Part shown: piece by piece, positions 1 through 7,352 of the stretch
How the letters are laid out: each line of letters begins with the position of its first letter
How positions within the stretch are numbered: position 1 is the first letter of the stretch
Source: JAVBNO01 sp031551485
GTDB lineage: Bacteria; Bacillota; Clostridia; Oscillospirales; Ruminococcaceae
Reading direction: 5' to 3'
DNA: 15,933 bases
Assembly (NCBI GenBank): GCA_031551485.1
Contig: JAVBNO010000023.1
Span: forward strand, 1-15,933
The notes under the pieces: model-generated
What the model was told of the DNA's origin: nothing
The model's database searches: none
Seen by the model: only the letters and a program-made list of their open reading frames with translations
Position numbers and translations under genes: made by a program

Positions 1-1401
1 AGCGAAGTGGCCGAGCAGCACACGGCCACCGGTGTCGTCGCGATGATCGCCAAGCTGGTGGCGGTGTTGACCTGCGGCCCGCTGGTCGGCCTGATTTTCC
101 CCGCCATTTCACAAAGAGACTGGGTGACCATGGCCATTGGCACCTGCATTGGCGCCATTCTTATCTACCTGTTTGTAGAACTGCTGTTGGCCCACAGCTT
201 TAAAGGTATCAAAAAATCCCTGCCCTTTGGGGCGGTGTGCGTGGTGCTCAGCACTTTGATGGTTGTCGTGATTGGCAACGGCGCCTTTGGGTATAGCACC
301 CGCGTCCCCGCCCAGGCGGACATTGCCAGCGTAACCGTGCAGTACCGGGGGCGCTACAGCGGCATTGCCGAGCTGTCGGCCGAAAGCCGGCGTGAGTACT
401 TTACCTATGACAGCGCCGAAAGCATGGAGACAGGCCGACCCCACTATTATTACGACCTGGTTAATCACGTGGTTCTGTCTTCCCCCGAAGCAGTGGAACT
501 GTTGCGGGACGTCCACCTGACGCTGGTCACAGCCGGGAGCCGTGAAAACCTTTCAGGTTCCACCTTCCAACTGCAATATACACTGAAAGACGGCCGGACC
601 TTGACACGCACCTATCAGGGTCAAAACGCCGAAAGCATCGCGCTGCTGGCAAAGCTGGATGGCATGGCCGAGTTCAAAGAAAAAGTGCACCCCATTTTCC
701 GCCTGACGCCCGAGGATTTTTCCGACCTCTGGCTGGTGGATGCTTACGGTTTTTCCGAAGGCGCCAAAAGCCTTTCGGCGGCGGACAAAGACAAATTGCT
801 GGTGGCCATGCGAAAAGACCTGTTGGCCGAGCCCATTGATAAGGTAATTGACGGCACAGCCAAAACAATGGGTGTGGTGTGGCTGCAGGTATCGCCAGGT
901 TCTGATGAAGAAAAATTGACCGAAAACGCTTTCCGGTCGGCCTATGTGGTGGTGACCGATGATTACACCAATACGCTGGCGGCTTTGCAATCCATGGGGC
1001 TGGTGTTTCACAATGATCCCTCTGTCATCACTGGTGCCCAGCTGGTGCCCAGCTACGACATGTATGCCTATGGGCAGAGCACCTTCTACACCCCCACGCT
1101 GGAAAGCATGGCGCCCGATACTCTCGGTGCCGTACCAGCCCCTTACTATGAAAAAGGTTATTATGTCACAGAAGGTATTGTCCAGCTGAACGCGGCCGAC
1201 GCCAGGCAGGCTGCCGCTGTCGCCAAGTATCAGGTCTATATTTCCGACAGAAGCGGAGAGATTCATGAAGTTCCCCCCTACGCGCTTTGCTATTTTGTGG
1301 CCGGGGACAAAACCTGTGTCTTCCCGGTTGTGGTGAATTTGGCCGACCTGCCCCTCGACATCCGGCAAGATATCACACAGCAGATGCAGGGCCTCGGCTA
1401 A
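1..1401 (+). CDS. C-terminal part of a membrane protein, probably ABC-type permease with extracellular domain (5' truncated)
   Basis: The reading frame is open to the left edge, so the true start lies outside the window; the GTG at 7 is only the first possible start codon and has no visible ribosome binding site. The visible part begins with three hydrophobic segments (about residues 10-30, 37-62 and 72-92 counted from that GTG). The second and third are joined by a basic loop (HSFKGIKKS). About 370 mostly polar residues follow, ending in TAA. Three final helices plus a large outward domain, and the loop pattern, resemble the permeases of YtrC-like ABC exporters in Firmicutes that carry a DUF6449-type C-terminal domain. 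That assignment is from memory of the family and is tentative. The ATPase and regulator usually found with such permeases would lie upstream, out of view. The 183 bases to the next start hold no convincing terminator. Confidence 0.6.
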   Translation, partial: SEVAEQHTATGVVAMIAKLVAVLTCGPLVGLIFPAISQRDWVTMAIGTCIGAILIYLFVELLLAHSFKGIKKSLPFGAVCVVLSTLMVVVIGNGAFGYSTRVPAQADIASVTVQYRGRYSGIAELSAESRREYFTYDSAESMETGRPHYYYDLVNHVVLSSPEAVELLRDVHLTLVTAGSRENLSGSTFQLQYTLKDGRTLTRTYQGQNAESIALLAKLDGMAEFKEKVHPIFRLTPEDFSDLWLVDAYGFSEGAKSLSAADKDKLLVAMRKDLLAEPIDKVIDGTAKTMGVVWLQVSPGSDEEKLTENAFRSAYVVVTDDYTNTLAALQSMGLVFHNDPSVITGAQLVPSYDMYAYGQSTFYTPTLESMAPDTLGAVPAPYYEKGYYVTEGIVQLNAADARQAAAVAKYQVYISDRSGEIHEVPPYALCYFVAGDKTCVFPVVVNLADLPLDIRQDITQQMQGLG

Positions 1402-1491
1402 TATGGTGGGATTTTTTCCTCATTTTAATTAACGATTGTGCTTACTCCTGCCCTTGCAGGACAATAATTCCAAACAATGGAAAAGAAAGGC

Positions 1492-1520
1492 TTTACAAAG
1501 ACAGCCGATACCCGTATAAT
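1492..1520 (+). promoter_or_regulatory. Sigma-A promoter of the PAP2 gene
   Basis: The -35 box is TTTACA (1492-1497) and the -10 box is a perfect TATAAT (1515-1520), with a 17-nt spacer. Transcription would start near 1527. This is downstream of the ATG at 1477, so that ATG cannot be used from this promoter and the gene start is placed at the TTG at 1585. Confidence 0.8.
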
Positions 1521-1584
1521 GGTAAAGTCAAAATATGCTGCATTGTGTAAAAGAAATCTGCCGTCTTGGGCAGGGGAAGCTGAT

Positions 1585-2283
1585 TTGAACACAAAGGACG
1601 AGGACGTTTTGAAAAAGCTTGCGCTTGATTTTTATCAAAAATACAATCACTTGACCTACCTGTTGGTGTATGTGCTGCTGTATCTGTGGTTTTTGGGGCT
1701 GGAGCATGTGACCAAGCCGGTGTATTACATGCATTGTACGCTGGATGACATGGTACCTTTTATGCCGGTGTTTGTGGTACCCTATCTGCTGTGGTTTGCC
1801 TATGTGGGCGGCACAGTCGCGTTTTTCGCCATTGTGTCCAAGGCGGATTATTACCGGCTGCTGCACTTTATCTATTGGGGCTTTGGCATCTGCCTGTTTT
1901 TGTATATGCTGTTCCCCAACGCCCAGCATTTGCGGCCGCACGCGCTGGGGCACGACATCTTTTCCAACATTGTGCGAATCATTTACCGTGACGATACCCC
2001 CACCAATGTGGCGCCCAGCATTCATGTGGTGCTGTCCATTGGCACCCACATTGCCCTAAGCCAATATGCAAGGCTGCGCCGCAATTGGGCGGTTTATTAC
2101 GGCTCTTTTGTCATGATGGTGACCATCTGCCTGTCCACGGTGTTCATCAAGCAGCATTCGGTGATGGATGGCCTGTTGGGGGCCCTGCTCGCGTTCATTC
2201 TCTATGTATTTGTCTACCGCCACGATCGCATTCCCGCCATGGGCGAACTGGGCCGCGGCGTTATCCGGGAAATAAACCCGTAA
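1585..2283 (+). CDS. PAP2-superfamily integral membrane phosphatase
   Basis: This 232-residue multi-pass membrane protein has the PAP2/phosphatidic acid phosphatase signatures. APSIH (residues 143-147) stands in for the PSGH motif with its conserved His, and KQHSVMD (189-195) supplies the second active-site His191 and Asp195. LRPH (116-119) may be a remnant of the first motif. About six hydrophobic segments occur between residues 22 and 212. The family removes phosphate or transfers head groups on lipid phosphates at the membrane; the PSIH variant recalls the inositol-phosphorylceramide-synthase-like branch, but the substrate is not determined. The start is TTG 1585, preceded by AGGGGAAG (1572-1579) with 5-nt spacing and a promoter at 1492-1520. 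An in-frame ATG at 1477 would add 36 residues but lies upstream of the expected transcript. A strong terminator follows, so this is a single-gene unit. Confidence 0.85.
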   Translation: MNTKDEDVLKKLALDFYQKYNHLTYLLVYVLLYLWFLGLEHVTKPVYYMHCTLDDMVPFMPVFVVPYLLWFAYVGGTVAFFAIVSKADYYRLLHFIYWGFGICLFLYMLFPNAQHLRPHALGHDIFSNIVRIIYRDDTPTNVAPSIHVVLSIGTHIALSQYARLRRNWAVYYGSFVMMVTICLSTVFIKQHSVMDGLLGALLAFILYVFVYRHDRIPAMGELGRGVIREINP

Positions 2284-2309
2284 ATTTTGCGTACATTTGG
2301 TTTTTGATA

Positions 2310-2351
2310 AAAACGGAAACCGGAGGGAAAGATGCCTCCGGTTTCCGTTTT
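2310..2351 (+). terminator. Intrinsic terminator after the PAP2 gene
   Basis: A perfect 17-bp stem (2310-2326 with 2335-2351) has an 8-nt loop. The stem starts AAAACGG and ends CCGTTTT, so its 3' side supplies the T-rich end on the plus strand. Confidence 0.85.
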
Positions 2352-2353
2352 GG

Positions 2354-2382
2354 TTGCAAGACAGCGCGGGTTGGAGTATACT
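2354..2382 (+). promoter_or_regulatory. Sigma-A promoter of the HD-domain gene
   Basis: TTGCAA (2354-2359) and TATACT (2377-2382) are separated by 17 nt, directly after the preceding terminator. Transcription would start near 2389, about 40 nt before the ATG. Confidence 0.7.
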
Positions 2383-2429
2383 GATATAACTTTAAATGTG
2401 CGGCACGCACCACAGGGGAGTGCAATTGA

Positions 2430-3095
2430 ATGGCGCAATTGAAAATGGACGATTTAAAGAAAAATAAGGATATAACCAATTATTTAATTCGGGCGGACCA
2501 GACACTGCTGGCCATGGGTTATACCGAGCATTCCATTGCTCACGTAAGCTGGGTGGCCGACAAATCCTCCAAACTGCTGGAGCAGCTGGGCTATGATAAG
2601 CGCACCTGCGAGCTGACCCAGGTGGCCGGCTACCTCCACGACATCGGCAACATGGTAAACCGCAACGATCACGCCCACAGCGGTGCTCTGATTGCTTTTA
2701 AACTGTTAAGCGATATGGGGATGCCGTCGGAAGAGGTGGCTCTTGTGGTGTCGGCCATCGGCCACCACGACGAAAAGACGGCTTTTCCGGTGGACGCCGT
2801 GGTATCCGCCATCATTTTGGCCGACAAATGTGATGTGCGCCGCAGCCGGGTGCGCAATCCCGACATGATCAGCTTCGACATCCACGACCGGGTGAACTAT
2901 GCCGTCAGCAAATCGGAAATGCTGGTGGACGTGAACGAGCGGACGCTGACGCTGTCTTTAAAGCTGGACACGAACATCTGCCCGGTGATGGAGTATTTTG
3001 AGATTTTCCTGGACCGGATGATGCTCTGCCGCAAGGCCGCCCAGAATTTAGGGCTGACCTTCAAAATGCAGATTAACGGCGCGGTCATTTTATAG
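2430..3095 (+). CDS. HD-domain phosphohydrolase family protein
   Basis: This 221-residue soluble protein has an HD domain in its first 135 residues. Candidate metal ligands are His38 (HSIAHVSWVA), the His70-Asp71 doublet (YLHDIGN), His81/His83 (NDHAHSGA), His112/His113 (GHHDE) and Asp132 (ADKCDVRRSR). HD proteins of this type hydrolyse phosphate bonds in nucleotides or signalling nucleotides; nothing here fixes the substrate. Residues 150-221 form a C-terminal part that I do not recognise, and it lacks the long extension of RelA/SpoT. The ATG at 2430 follows AGGGGAG (2414-2420) with 9-nt spacing. The gene has its own promoter and terminator and is transcribed alone. Assignment to the HD superfamily is secure; the reaction is unknown. 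Confidence 0.88.
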   Translation: MAQLKMDDLKKNKDITNYLIRADQTLLAMGYTEHSIAHVSWVADKSSKLLEQLGYDKRTCELTQVAGYLHDIGNMVNRNDHAHSGALIAFKLLSDMGMPSEEVALVVSAIGHHDEKTAFPVDAVVSAIILADKCDVRRSRVRNPDMISFDIHDRVNYAVSKSEMLVDVNERTLTLSLKLDTNICPVMEYFEIFLDRMMLCRKAAQNLGLTFKMQINGAVIL

Positions 3096-3118
3096 CACAC
3101 AGCACAAAACAAAAAAGA

Positions 3119-3136
3119 GGGCCTTTCAGGAGGCCC
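3119..3136 (+). other. Short hairpin after the HD-domain gene
   Basis: GGGCCT (3119-3124) pairs with AGGCCC (3131-3136) around a 6-nt loop, 24 bases after the stop codon. No T-run follows, so it is a weak terminator on its own; the stronger hairpin lies just downstream. Confidence 0.4.
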
Positions 3137-3145
3137 GACATAAAT

Positions 3146-3186
3146 AACAAGAAGAAGCACAGAACAACAAGACTTCTTCTTGTTTT
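3146..3186 (+). terminator. Intrinsic terminator after the HD-domain gene
   Basis: A perfect 12-bp stem (3146-3157 with 3173-3184) made of AAG/CTT repeats has a 15-nt loop and ends in TGTTTTAT. The stem is A/T-rich, so termination may be only moderate. The remaining bases to 3326 are A+T-rich leader for the next gene. Only a poor sigma-A match is visible there (TTGATC at 3273 and TATTAT at 3294 with a 15-nt spacer). Confidence 0.65.
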
Positions 3187-3326
3187 ATGTTGTCTAATAA
3201 CAAGGGGAATATCGAAAATAATGATTGTATCTATTCTGAACAGATAATTTTGCCAATGTTTCTTTTGGGTATTTGATCAAAAATTTCGAAGTATATTATT
3301 AAAATATAACGTTTTGAGGGTTTATT

Positions 3327-4802
3327 GTGAAAAAAATTGCTGTATTAGTTATCAGTATCATATTTTACGCATTTTCCGCTACTACGGCCTATGCGCAAAC
3401 CACCCAAACTGCCAAACAGAATGTGACCATTGAAAATATTGCACCTGGCGGCAAAACGGTTTCTATCAGCGAACAGGAATCGAATGCCACACTCAAAATC
3501 GCCATTAACCGCAGTCTTCAGGTCAATGACAAGGACAAGTATGTCGATGTAACTTTAACCGTTCGGATGTTGCCCAATACTGCCACGACTCCAAGAACAA
3601 GTGGTTCCGGCACACCCAACATCGCTTCCAACCCTTCAACAGGCGCTTCCACCATGCCCATTTCGCTCTTTTGGGCGCTGCTGCTTGGGTCGGGGACAGC
3701 ACTGGTTTTGCTGCGGAAAAAATTAAAAAAAGGCGGATCCATGCTTTGCATATTCGTGCTGCTGGCCGGTATGTTAAGCCTGGCCCCCACGACGGCATTG
3801 GCCCAGTCTGCAGAGCCAGACCATTACGTAGATGAAATTTTAAGCGACAACATGCTGAAAAGTTTCAGCTTTAATAAAATCATTCGGCACGACGGAGCTG
3901 TTGACTATGTCAAAGAGGGCGATGTAGTGACCGGGTTTACATGGCATGTCAACGACTTAACCTGGAAAGAACAGCGCTTTATTTATCGCATGGACTTAAA
4001 AGATATGGTAGACAATTCGGAGCTGCGTCAGGAGATCCCCGTGACGGATACTTCTGTCCTCACCTACAGAAACTTGGAATCAGCTCCCGACAGCCTCCAA
4101 TTTCCCTATATCGCTCCCCAACTGTTCGCACCCGGTCTACAAGCTCCCGCATATATATTGCGTGTGGAACACTATTTATGGGATGGTACCGATGCAACAC
4201 CGATCACCACCAATGAATATCCTGTGTCGGTAGGAAGCACCTATCAATCGGCTGATTATGCGCTTCCCAATCGGTCTGATCTCGATTATCTTGATCATGA
4301 CATTATCGACTGGTTTGCAATGCCGGATGTAACCAGCGTAGCTGTCGTCGAAGGGCAAGAAGAGTATACCCTGAAGCTGTATTATGGGCAAAAAGCGGTC
4401 TTTAACGTTTACACACAACGTAAGGAAATGGCATTGGACGGAGAAAGTGCCGGGCAGAGCCAGAACCTTGCTCGAATCATGAGTATGCCGGATGCCACCT
4501 CATTTGTAATGGAATATTATGGATTTACGGTATATTCAGCTACGGTACCCGAAGCGTTTGCAATGAATCAAACCGGCTATTATGTAGGACAAACTGTGGA
4601 TTTAAGTACGTTGAATCCGCCGAGTGTCATTTCGCATCCTGAAATTGAAACCGAATTGGCGTATAATTTTTACACTTGGGTAAGGCTGCACGGAAATTTT
4701 CGCATTGTGGATCCTCAGCCGTTTGCGCGCAAGTTAACCGCCTCCACCAATGATTTTTATATTGAATATAAGAGCAACGATATGGTAACAGTTTCCGGAT
4801 AA
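3327..4802 (+). CDS. Secreted protein with an internal NPSTG cell-wall sorting signal and a second signal sequence
   Basis: The 491-residue open frame starts at GTG 3327 after GAGGG (3316-3320). It reads as two exported proteins joined in frame. Part 1 has a signal peptide (residues 1-23, TTAYA-QTT), about 75 polar residues, then a sortase-type sorting signal: NPSTG (102-106), a hydrophobic segment (about 110-129) and the basic tail RKKLKK (130-135). Such signals normally end a protein. Here Met139 follows at once, with a new hydrophobic segment ending in a signal-peptidase-like TTALA-QS (about residue 160). Part 2 is about 330 polar residues that I do not recognise, rich in Tyr, Asp and Thr. 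An internal ATG at 3741 has AGGCGG (3731-3736) 4 nt before it, so separate translation of part 2 is possible. Lines I counted in the second half range from 38 to 53% G+C, somewhat lower than many neighbours, which could reflect transfer or surface-protein composition. Confidence 0.8.
   Translation: MKKIAVLVISIIFYAFSATTAYAQTTQTAKQNVTIENIAPGGKTVSISEQESNATLKIAINRSLQVNDKDKYVDVTLTVRMLPNTATTPRTSGSGTPNIASNPSTGASTMPISLFWALLLGSGTALVLLRKKLKKGGSMLCIFVLLAGMLSLAPTTALAQSAEPDHYVDEILSDNMLKSFSFNKIIRHDGAVDYVKEGDVVTGFTWHVNDLTWKEQRFIYRMDLKDMVDNSELRQEIPVTDTSVLTYRNLESAPDSLQFPYIAPQLFAPGLQAPAYILRVEHYLWDGTDATPITTNEYPVSVGSTYQSADYALPNRSDLDYLDHDIIDWFAMPDVTSVAVVEGQEEYTLKLYYGQKAVFNVYTQRKEMALDGESAGQSQNLARIMSMPDATSFVMEYYGFTVYSATVPEAFAMNQTGYYVGQTVDLSTLNPPSVISHPEIETELAYNFYTWVRLHGNFRIVDPQPFARKLTASTNDFYIEYKSNDMVTVSG
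3731..3743 (+). promoter_or_regulatory. Possible internal ribosome binding site and start inside the NPSTG gene
   Basis: AGGCGG (3731-3736) precedes an in-frame ATG (3741-3743) with a short 4-nt gap, exactly between the sorting-signal tail and the second signal sequence. The spacing is shorter than ideal. If used, it would give a separate exported protein of 353 residues from the same frame. Confidence 0.35.
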
Positions 4803-4887
4803 ATGATGCCAATCAAGCGGCTGTCAAAGCATTTTCAGCTGTCTGCCGGTACTGCTTGAGGTTTTTGATCAAAATAGCGCCGCAACA

Positions 4888-4925
4888 AAAGCACCTGCAA
4901 GGCTGTAAAGCCTTGCAGGTGCTTT
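4888..4925. terminator. Bidirectional terminator between convergent genes
   Basis: A perfect 16-bp stem (4888-4903 with 4910-4925) has a 6-nt loop. It begins AAAGCACC and ends GGTGCTTT. On the minus strand it runs on into TTTTG. It separates the plus-strand NPSTG gene from the minus-strand alkA-like gene and can serve both. Nothing else was seen in 4803-4979. Confidence 0.85.
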
Positions 4926-4979
4926 GATGAAGTATTTTCTTCACGAACGCGGCATTGGCGGGCATTGCTTATTGTCTGC

Positions 4980-5582
4980 CTATTCTACGCTTAGCGCCCA
5001 CAAATACAGCGACGCCACCGTGCCGTAGGGCGCATAGCGCTTGCGATAACGGCCAAATTGCTCTTTGGTAAGGGTTCTGAGACCGTAAAGCCGCATCATA
5101 CCCCGCCGGATGGCCAAATCCCCAAAGCTGACCACATCGGGCCGGCACAGCGAAAAGATCAGCAGCATTTCCGCCGTCCACACGCCGATACCCCCCAAAG
5201 CCGAAAGGGCGGCGATGATTTCGCCGTCGCCCATGGCGGGGAGGGCCTGCAAATCCAACGCGCCGGTGGCCACTGCCTGGGCGGCGCCCCGGATATAGCC
5301 CACTTTGCGGTGGGAAAGGCCGCATTTCTGCATGGCGTCGGGGTCGGCGGCCAAAATATGTGCGGGGGTAATGCCACCCACCAAAGCCTCCAGCCTGTTC
5401 CAGATGGTGAGGGCGGCCTTGCCGGAAATTTGCTGGCTGATGATGCTGTCGACAAGGGCCTCGAATAGATCGGGGTTAATTTCCCGCTGAATGGGGCCGA
5501 TGCGGTCAATGGCGGCGCCCAGCTTGCGGTCTTTGCGCCGCAGGTGGTCCACAGCCTCGGCAGCATAGGGAAAAAAGGGCAT
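4980..5582 (-). CDS. AlkA-like DNA-3-methyladenine glycosylase (HhH-GPD family)
   Basis: This 200-residue protein is a base-excision-repair glycosylase that would flip out alkylated bases and cut the N-glycosidic bond. The helix-hairpin-helix is LSALGGIGVWTAEML (residues 126-140 from the ATG). It is followed by FGDLAIRRG, whose Asp155 matches the catalytic Asp of AlkA (Asp238 in the Escherichia coli enzyme). ISQQISGKAA near residue 50 is the conserved helix of the GPD fold. It is shorter than E. coli AlkA (282 residues) because the N-terminal beta domain is missing, as in many Firmicute homologues. I prefer ATG 5582 to GTG 5591: AAAGGA (5598-5593) is 10 nt from the ATG but only 1 nt from the GTG. 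The stop codon of the upstream cls gene overlaps this ribosome binding site, so the two are co-transcribed and probably translationally coupled. Confidence 0.9.
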   Translation of the reverse strand: MPFFPYAAEAVDHLRRKDRKLGAAIDRIGPIQREINPDLFEALVDSIISQQISGKAALTIWNRLEALVGGITPAHILAADPDAMQKCGLSHRKVGYIRGAAQAVATGALDLQALPAMGDGEIIAALSALGGIGVWTAEMLLIFSLCRPDVVSFGDLAIRRGMMRLYGLRTLTKEQFGRYRKRYAPYGTVASLYLWALSVE

Positions 5583-5596
5583 ACAGTCCACGTCCT

Positions 5597-7126
5597 TTAC
5601 ATCAGCGGTGCGAAAAGCCGCAGAATAGCGGCGGCAAGCCGCTTTGGAAAGTGGGTACGCTTGAAAAAAGCGTCGTCAATTTGTTCCGAAATGCCAATAC
5701 ACCGCAAAATATCGTCCCGGATGTCCTCGATGACAGGATGCTGGTAAAACATGATGCCGCATTCAAAATGGAGATATAAACTGCGATAATCCATATTAAT
5801 GGTACCCACCATGCCCAGTTGATCGTCGGAGACAAACATTTTGGCATGGATAAAGCCGGGGGTGTATTCATAAATTTTAACCCCCGCTTCTACCAGCTGG
5901 GGGTAAAAGCTTTGAGTAAGGGTGTGAACATACCATTTGTCGGGGATATGGGGGGTAATGATGCGCACATCCACGCCGCTTTGGGCCGCAATCTTTAAAG
6001 CGGTGGCCAGCTCGTTATCGATGATCAAGTAGGGTGTGGTGATGTATATGTAGTGGGTGGCGTGGTTGATAGCCTGCAAAAATGTGTTTTCCGACACATT
6101 GATATTGTCAAAGGGATTGTCGCTGAAAGGTTGGACATAGCCGGCGGCGTCGGGCACCGTAATGGTAGGGCAGTAGCGGGCCACATCCTCGTGGGAGCGG
6201 TTGTAGAACTTCCAGACCTGAAAGAACATCAGCGTCAAGTTCCATACGGCGTCGCCGGTAATCATGACGGCGGTGTCTTTCCAGTGGCCGTGAATTTGTT
6301 TGGCGTTGATATATTCATCCGCTAAATTCAGTCCGCCGCAAAAACCCACGTTGCCGTCAATGATGGCTATTTTGCGGTGATCCCGGTTGTTCATGGCGAC
6401 ATTAAGCCAAGCGACAAAGGGGTTAAACACCGTTACCTTAATGCCGCAAGCCTCAAGCTCTTTGCGAAAGTTGTGGGGCAGCAGCTGCATGCAGCCAAAG
6501 TCGTCATACATAAAGAGGATTTCCACCCCTTGGGCGGCCTTTCGCTTAAGCACCTCCAACACAGGATCCCACATACGCCCCGGCTCCACAATAAAATATT
6601 CCATCAGGATGAAACGCTCGGCTTTTTCCAGTTCCTCCAGCAGCTTTTCGTGAAACCGCTCGCCCAAAGGCAGATATTGCGCGTCGGTGGCTTTATAGAC
6701 GGGAAAAGAAGAAGTGGTATTAATAAAATTGGCCTGCAACGCCAAAAAAGGATTGTGCTGCCGAAGTTCATCTTCCAGCCCCGAGGAATGGCCGGCCAGC
6801 AACCGGGTGTCCTCGCGGTAATCCTCCAGCCGGCGGCGCTGGGGCAAAGAGAGATGCTTGTTGCCGAAGAAAAGATACAACAGCCCGCCAAATAAGGGGA
6901 AGGCGAGGATGGGGATCACCCACGCAAGCTTATAGGAGGGATTGTCGTCTTTGGAAACCAGGTAGACGACGACCCCCAAGCTGATGACGGTGAACAAAAT
7001 ATACAGGTACCCGGCCATATCGCTGAGGTAGAAAATGGATACCAGGAGAAAAGCCAGCTGGGCGGCCAACAAAAGCCCTATGATCAAAGTGCGGCTGAAA
7101 AAGAATTTGAAGAATTTTTTGATCAT
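5597..7126 (-). CDS. cls: Cardiolipin synthase (ClsA type)
   Basis: This 509-residue membrane enzyme condenses two phosphatidylglycerols into cardiolipin and glycerol. Two N-terminal transmembrane helices (about residues 13-34 and 38-57) and a third hydrophobic stretch (68-87) precede the cytoplasmic catalytic part. Both phospholipase-D HKD motifs are intact: His250-Lys252-Asp257 (RDHRKIAIIDG) and His427-Lys429-Asp434 (FIHAKMFVSDD). Length and order match bacterial ClsA. ATG 7126 follows AAAGGAGGA (7145-7137). It is the first gene of a two-gene unit with the alkA-like gene, whose ribosome binding site overlaps this stop codon. A possible promoter lies at 7210-7237. Confidence 0.95.
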   Translation of the reverse strand: MIKKFFKFFFSRTLIIGLLLAAQLAFLLVSIFYLSDMAGYLYILFTVISLGVVVYLVSKDDNPSYKLAWVIPILAFPLFGGLLYLFFGNKHLSLPQRRRLEDYREDTRLLAGHSSGLEDELRQHNPFLALQANFINTTSSFPVYKATDAQYLPLGERFHEKLLEELEKAERFILMEYFIVEPGRMWDPVLEVLKRKAAQGVEILFMYDDFGCMQLLPHNFRKELEACGIKVTVFNPFVAWLNVAMNNRDHRKIAIIDGNVGFCGGLNLADEYINAKQIHGHWKDTAVMITGDAVWNLTLMFFQVWKFYNRSHEDVARYCPTITVPDAAGYVQPFSDNPFDNINVSENTFLQAINHATHYIYITTPYLIIDNELATALKIAAQSGVDVRIITPHIPDKWYVHTLTQSFYPQLVEAGVKIYEYTPGFIHAKMFVSDDQLGMVGTINMDYRSLYLHFECGIMFYQHPVIEDIRDDILRCIGISEQIDDAFFKRTHFPKRLAAAILRLFAPLM

Positions 7127-7209
7127 AACCTACAGTCCTCCTTTGCCTCGATGGGTCCTCGTTTAAGGTGTCATGATGTCATAAGGAAACCGAATGGGCC
7201 TCTCACTCT

Positions 7210-7237
7210 ATGGTATCACATTTGCACACTTTTTCAA
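7210..7237 (-). promoter_or_regulatory. Possible promoter of cls-alkA
   Basis: On the minus strand TTGAAA (7237-7232) is followed after 16 nt by an extended -10 element, TGATACCAT (7218-7210). The -10 hexamer TACCAT matches the consensus at only four of six positions, so this is tentative. Confidence 0.4.
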
Positions 7238-7303
7238 AGGCTTCGGGCAAAAGAGCGGCGCGTTCGACAAAACTAGTGGATAAATATAAAACCAATGGCA
7301 AAG

Positions 7304-7333
7304 AAAAGGGGACCGTCAGCAACGGTCCCTTTT
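7304..7333 (-). terminator. Intrinsic terminator after the NPNTG surface-protein gene
   Basis: GGGACCGT (7309-7316) pairs with ACGGTCCC (7322-7329). A bulged G and an AAAA/TTTT extension follow. Read on the minus strand, the hairpin runs into CCCCTTTTCTTT. Confidence 0.8.
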
Positions 7334-7352
7334 CGAAAATACATCAGACAGG

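Noticed and set aside
1402..1476. Terminator after the first gene
   Set aside because: Only a 5-bp CCTGC/GCAGG pairing near 1447-1460 was found, with no T-run after it.
1477..1584. ATG 1477 as the start of the PAP2 gene, adding 36 residues
   Set aside because: A consensus promoter (TTTACA, 17 nt, TATAAT at 1515) lies downstream of this ATG, and it has no ribosome binding site. TTG 1585 has one with good spacing.
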